Position numbers and translations under genes: made by a program. From Paenibacillus beijingensis (GTDB lineage Bacteria > Bacillota > Bacilli > Paenibacillales > Paenibacillaceae), in the NCBI RefSeq assembly GCF_000961095.1, contig NZ_CP011058.1:2628501-2692500 (forward strand): a stretch of 64,000 nt of DNA. The letters run 5' to 3'. The notes below the pieces were generated by a model. That model searched no databases and was not told the DNA's origin. It saw only the letters and a list, made by a program, of their open reading frames with translations. Below, in pieces: positions 61,177-64,000 of the stretch (its first letter is position 1; every line of letters starts with the position of its first letter).

Positions 61177-62724
61177 TCAGCCCTCGATCGGAAAATGGAT
61201 CGTAACGGTGCAATAGCCGCTTCCGGCTTCGCGCCGCAAGCGCCCGCGCAGCTTTTCTTCCGCCAGCAGACGGATGATCACGAGCCCGAGCTGCCCGCTT
61301 TCGCCTGAAACGGCGGGAGCGGTGAGGGCGGTGGGACCGTCCGGAGCTGCGGAAACTGCAGGGGCTGCGAAAACTGCAGCATCTGTGGAAGCCGTAGGAT
61401 CTGCAGATGCTGTACGATCTGCGGGAAAGGCTGCAGCAATCGGGTTACCCGCCGATTTGTCCGTCACCGTCGGAGCGCCTAAGCGCTCCTCCCAAACAAA
61501 ATGCGCTTCGCCGCCGTCCGCAGGCCGCAGCATAACCGTTATGGCGCAATGGCCGCCGGGAAGCGCCGCATGTTTGACCGCGTTTTGCAGCAGCTCGTTC
61601 ATGATCAGCGCAAGCGTGGAAAATTGCCCGGAGACCAGCTCCAGCGGCCGAACGTCCCAGCTAAGCTTGATGCGCTGGTCCGGCTGCGCCATCGCGCGCA
61701 GCATTTCCTTGCCGATCCCGGCAAGTGCCTCGGCCGCAGCTACTTTTTCCCCGCCCGATTCAGCCAGCAGGCGATGAATGCGCGCCATGCCTTCAATCCG
61801 GCTCAGACTTTCATCGAGCGCCTCGCGCACGGACGGATCGGCATGTCTGCGCTGCTGAAGCCGCATCAGGCTCGCGATCGTCTGCAAATTGTTGTCGATC
61901 CGGTGCTGAATTTCGCGGATCACGACCGATCCGAGCAGCAGCTGGCGCTCCTTCTCTTTCACTTCCGTACGGTCGCGCAGCAGCACGACGGTGCCGCCTC
62001 GCACATCACCCCGGTACAGCGGAATCGTGCGCCGGGTATAAACCCGGCCTTCAAGCAGCAGCTCGCTACAGTCCGCGCCCTCGTACAGCCACGAAGCCTT
62101 CCCGGACCCGCAGCCGATCAGGCGCCGGCCGTGCTCGTTGGCGTAGCGGATCCGGTCCTTGTTATCGAGCAGCACGACCGCTTCCTCGAACAGATTCGGA
62201 ATGTCGCTCTCCGTAAAAGATTCCGCCAGCAGCATTTCGGTCATATAGGCGTTGGAGCGCTCGAGCGCTTCGATGCTGATCTGCTGTTCGACCACTTCCG
62301 TCATATCCTGCTCCTGAATGAGGACGGCGACGACGTTTCCCCGTTCCCCGAAGACCGGCACGACGTTTTGGCGGATCGGAACGCCTTCCTGCGAGACGCC
62401 TCTTGCGTCCGTCACCGGAACGCCGGTTGCGAATGCTTGAAACACGCCTGGTTCGTTGACCTCCAGCGCCGCTTCCCCGACAATGTCCCGGGCATAGAGC
62501 GACGGGGCGGCCGACGGCCTGCTCTGGGCGACGACGATGGCGCCGCCGCCGTCCTTGCTCAGACAGTCGATAAAAACGTCCGCGCGCGACAATTCGGCCA
62601 TCATGGGCAGCTGCTCGGCAAGACGCTCAATAACCGCGATATCGCCATCGTCCAGAAGCGTCAGTTCCGTGCACAAAGCACGGATCGTTAACAGTTTGTT
62701 GTCGAAATATATGAATTCATCCAC
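61177..62724 (-). CDS. eutW: Sensor histidine kinase EutW
   Basis: A 515-residue soluble kinase with a GTG start. Order: N-terminal domain like the ethanolamine sensor of EutW (residues 1-150, with SRPSAAPSLYARDIVGEAALEVN), a PAS-like domain (about 160-270), then the HisKA_2 motif REIQHRIDNNLQTIASLMRLQ and a HATPase domain (NELLQNAVKHA, and GLVIIRLL near the end). An Ala/Ser/Thr-rich insert of about 50 residues lies before the last glycine box. No transmembrane helix is visible. It phosphorylates EutV when ethanolamine is present. Confidence 0.9.
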   Translation of the reverse strand: MDEFIYFDNKLLTIRALCTELTLLDDGDIAVIERLAEQLPMMAELSRADVFIDCLSKDGGGAIVVAQSRPSAAPSLYARDIVGEAALEVNEPGVFQAFATGVPVTDARGVSQEGVPIRQNVVPVFGERGNVVAVLIQEQDMTEVVEQQISIEALERSNAYMTEMLLAESFTESDIPNLFEEAVVLLDNKDRIRYANEHGRRLIGCGSGKASWLYEGADCSELLLEGRVYTRRTIPLYRGDVRGGTVVLLRDRTEVKEKERQLLLGSVVIREIQHRIDNNLQTIASLMRLQQRRHADPSVREALDESLSRIEGMARIHRLLAESGGEKVAAAEALAGIGKEMLRAMAQPDQRIKLSWDVRPLELVSGQFSTLALIMNELLQNAVKHAALPGGHCAITVMLRPADGGEAHFVWEERLGAPTVTDKSAGNPIAAAFPADRTASADPTASTDAAVFAAPAVSAAPDGPTALTAPAVSGESGQLGLVIIRLLAEEKLRGRLRREAGSGYCTVTIHFPIEG

Positions 62725-62763
62725 TCGCTATCACTTTTGATTAATTAACATTAGCTGACCTTT

Positions 62764-62805
62764 ATTATATGCGTTTTCCAATTTTAGTGTCAATATAATT
62801 GACAC
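62764..62805 (-). promoter_or_regulatory. eutWV promoter with overlapping palindrome
   Basis: On the minus strand TTGACA (62793-62788) and TATAAT (62769-62764) are consensus elements with an 18-base spacer. GTGTCAAT (62787-62794) and ATTGACAC (62798-62805) form a perfect dyad with a three-base centre over the -35, so a repressor probably blocks this promoter. Confidence 0.78.
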
Positions 62806-63184
62806 GGGCACTCTGACGCTCTTTTCCATGCCATTCGACAGCTTCAAACCGTGATCTGCCGCGTGCGGGAAGAGGTTCCCGCTGAGGGATTTCCGTATTC
62901 ATCCCGGCTTTGCAAGCGGAGTCGTTCGATTTTTCTGTGTCGAGACTTCCGTGAATGCCTGTTTGGCGTGTTTCTGAGCGAAGGGGATAATGCTCCAAAG
63001 AATCGCAATAGACTGACACCTTGCTTACAACCTCTGCACTTGAAACGCCGCAGCGCGGGTAATACTACTACAGGCCGGCAATTCGGGAAGCAGTGGGCTT
63101 GGACAGGCATGAGATAACAGCGGGCATGGGATAATAGCAGACAAGGAATGCAGCAAGGAATTATAGAAAGGATGGGAGAACGCG
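62806..63184. other. Noncoding stretch between eutW promoter and the GNAT gene
   Basis: No gene is supported. On the minus strand near 63060-62990 an open frame gives RRFKCRGCKQGVSLL, reminiscent of a zinc-ribbon transposase N-terminus, but there is no supporting start, partner motif or inverted repeat. It may be a relic. Nothing else was found. Confidence 0.4.
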
Positions 63185-63460
63185 ATGGAAGAGCCGGTAA
63201 AAGTGGACAATGGCTACATCATTCGTGACGGTAACGAAACGGTGGCGGAAATTACGTATGTGAGGGAAGGCGAAGGAACGCTGGTCATCGACCATACCTA
63301 TGTCACGCCGGAGCTGCGGGGAGGGAAGGTGGCCGACAAGCTGCTCGGTCTTGTCGTGCAGGAGGCGAGGGATACCGGGAAAAAGATCGTCCCCGCCTGC
63401 GCGTACGTATTGGCGCGGTTTAAGCGCGACAAAGGATTCGCCGACGTGTGGCAGCGCTAG
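63185..63460 (+). CDS. Short GNAT-type N-acetyltransferase (YjdJ-like)
   Basis: A 91-residue protein with AAGGATGGGAG upstream. It fits the small single-domain GNAT type: AEITYVREGEGTLVIDHTYVTPELRGGKVADKLLGLVVQEAR gives the acetyl-CoA pyrophosphate loop region (RGGKVADKL), and VPACAYVLARF follows. Such proteins acetylate unknown amines. It is monocistronic, followed by the hairpin at 63530. Confidence 0.9.
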   Translation: MEEPVKVDNGYIIRDGNETVAEITYVREGEGTLVIDHTYVTPELRGGKVADKLLGLVVQEARDTGKKIVPACAYVLARFKRDKGFADVWQR

Positions 63461-63529
63461 AAGAGGGGAGAAGCTCTTTTCGGCGGCAATAGCCCACGCC
63501 GGTCCGTCTATTGCCCTCGTTTGCAAAAA

Positions 63530-63593
63530 AAACAAGCACCTGCATGTAAGGTGCGGCTTTCGTTAAGCCGCAGCCTGTAGCAGGTGCTTGTTT
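63530..63593. terminator. Long bidirectional hairpin between convergent genes
   Basis: AAACAAGCACCTGC and GCAGGTGCTTGTTT pair perfectly, enclosing GCGGCTT/AAGCCGC. An A run on the left and T on the right allow termination both ways. Confidence 0.88.
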
Positions 63594-63617
63594 GCATTCG
63601 CATTCAACTGAACAACC

Positions 63618-63833
63618 TTATTTTTTGCGCAGCTCGAAAAACTCGCATTCCCCGCGGGAATGATACGAAATATCACTGACGCTCGTCTGCAGCACGACGG
63701 TCGTCTCGTCAAAGCGGATCATCGGGCTGCCGGATTCGATCATATGGTCGCCCTGGAAGACGCGCACCGCAAGGCGAAGATCCATCGCTTCCTGGAAATC
63801 GGCGTCGGTAAGTAAACGGCGGATATGTGCCAT
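63618..63833 (-). CDS. Small hypothetical protein (71 residues)
   Basis: A 71-residue protein with a good GAGGAGG site before ATG. It has an N-terminal helix (HIRRLLTDADFQEAMDLRLAVRVF) and a beta-rich half (MIRFDETTVVLQTSVSDISYHSRGECEFFELRKK). I recognise no family. It is convergent with the GNAT gene. Base use matches its neighbours. Confidence 0.7.
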   Translation of the reverse strand: MAHIRRLLTDADFQEAMDLRLAVRVFQGDHMIESGSPMIRFDETTVVLQTSVSDISYHSRGECEFFELRKK

Positions 63834-64000
63834 CGAACAACCTCCTCGGTTCCCTATTATATCACAACGGGGAGTGCGTCTTCGAAGCGGTCCAATCGCC
63901 GGGAATGAAACGTAAATTGATACATTTTCCGGTTGCGCTTCGCCTGGATAAGGTGGCCTTATGGGGTGCGTATGATAAAATATAATGTGACAGATGGAAA
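63834..64000. other. Upstream region of a gene beyond the window
   Basis: A TATAAT hexamer at 63981 near the right edge could be the -10 element of a plus-strand gene outside the window; no good -35 was found. Nothing else was seen. Confidence 0.3.

Noticed and set aside
61501..62691. 396-codon plus-strand frame opposite eutW
   Set aside because: Low-complexity Arg/Ala/Asp-rich translation; the minus-strand frame contains HisKA_2 and ATPase motifs.
62844..63110. Zinc-ribbon transposase fragment (RRFKCRGCKQGVSLL)
   Set aside because: No second Cys pair in frame, no start site and no inverted repeats; kept only as a note.
1..64000. tRNA, rRNA, prophage or integrated plasmid
   Set aside because: No cloverleaf-like clusters with CCA ends, no rRNA-like stretches, and no integrase, capsid or replication genes were seen by eye.

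Overview
The window looks like chromosome of a spore-forming Firmicute of the Paenibacillus type. The support is strong GGAGG-type ribosome sites with many GTG/TTG starts, a Bacillus-type spore transglutaminase (tgl), the Bacillus regulators GlpP, PerR and MocR, a YdjO-like protein beside a cold shock gene, many sugar ABC importers, and moderately high GC with AT-rich promoters. No rRNA, tRNA, CRISPR array, prophage or intact insertion sequence was seen. Genus is an inference.

Layout. 1-5745: amino-sugar or sugar catabolic operon (cut-off sugar-binding protein, two Gfo/Idh/MocA dehydrogenases, NagA-like deacetylase, NagB-like deaminase). 5912-7156: EamA transporter and a small protein. 7339-14221: glpP, then a GlpP-type terminator leader, a HAD phosphatase, a metallophosphoesterase and a complete Ugp/Mal-type ABC importer, read here as a glycerophosphodiester or glycerol-phosphate uptake and hydrolysis unit. 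14222-18304: repeats, a decayed SDR gene, an MDR oxidoreductase and a ytrA-like GntR-ABC operon with a clear operator. 18563-34816: accessory and housekeeping genes (tgl, FCD-GntR with AbrB-type membrane protein, cysK, VOC protein, pterin dehydratase, frameshifted ABC exporter, imine-reductase-like/LysR pair, nucleotidyltransferase, cold shock gene, HAD, MocR/EamA pair).

35005-47701 is the most unusual region. It encodes a ribose-type ABC importer with two permeases, two tandem copies of a binding-protein plus RidA module, a cyclase-family hydrolase, a fumarylacetoacetate-hydrolase-family enzyme, a gamma-glutamyltransferase (frameshifted here), an NCS1 permease, a CobW GTPase and an Lrp/AsnC regulator. 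The motif TTACAATGTA or its complement recurs before the operon, before the regulator and four times after it, suggesting a local Lrp regulon for an undescribed nitrogenous substrate.

48163-55041: DUF4097 protein, a short hairpin repeat array, aldo/keto reductase, frameshifted arylamine N-acetyltransferase, catalase behind a PerR-like box, perR, VTT/DedA-like protein. 55167-62805, minus strand: ethanolamine utilisation without shell genes: eutW-eutV, an attenuator with an ANTAR-type hairpin, then eutA-eutB-eutC and an ethanolamine permease. 63185-63833: two small genes.

Three otherwise complete genes carry small deletions (two of them in G runs), and two gene remnants keep both ends but have lost the middle. 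This means either recent decay or, for the G runs, possible sequencing error.
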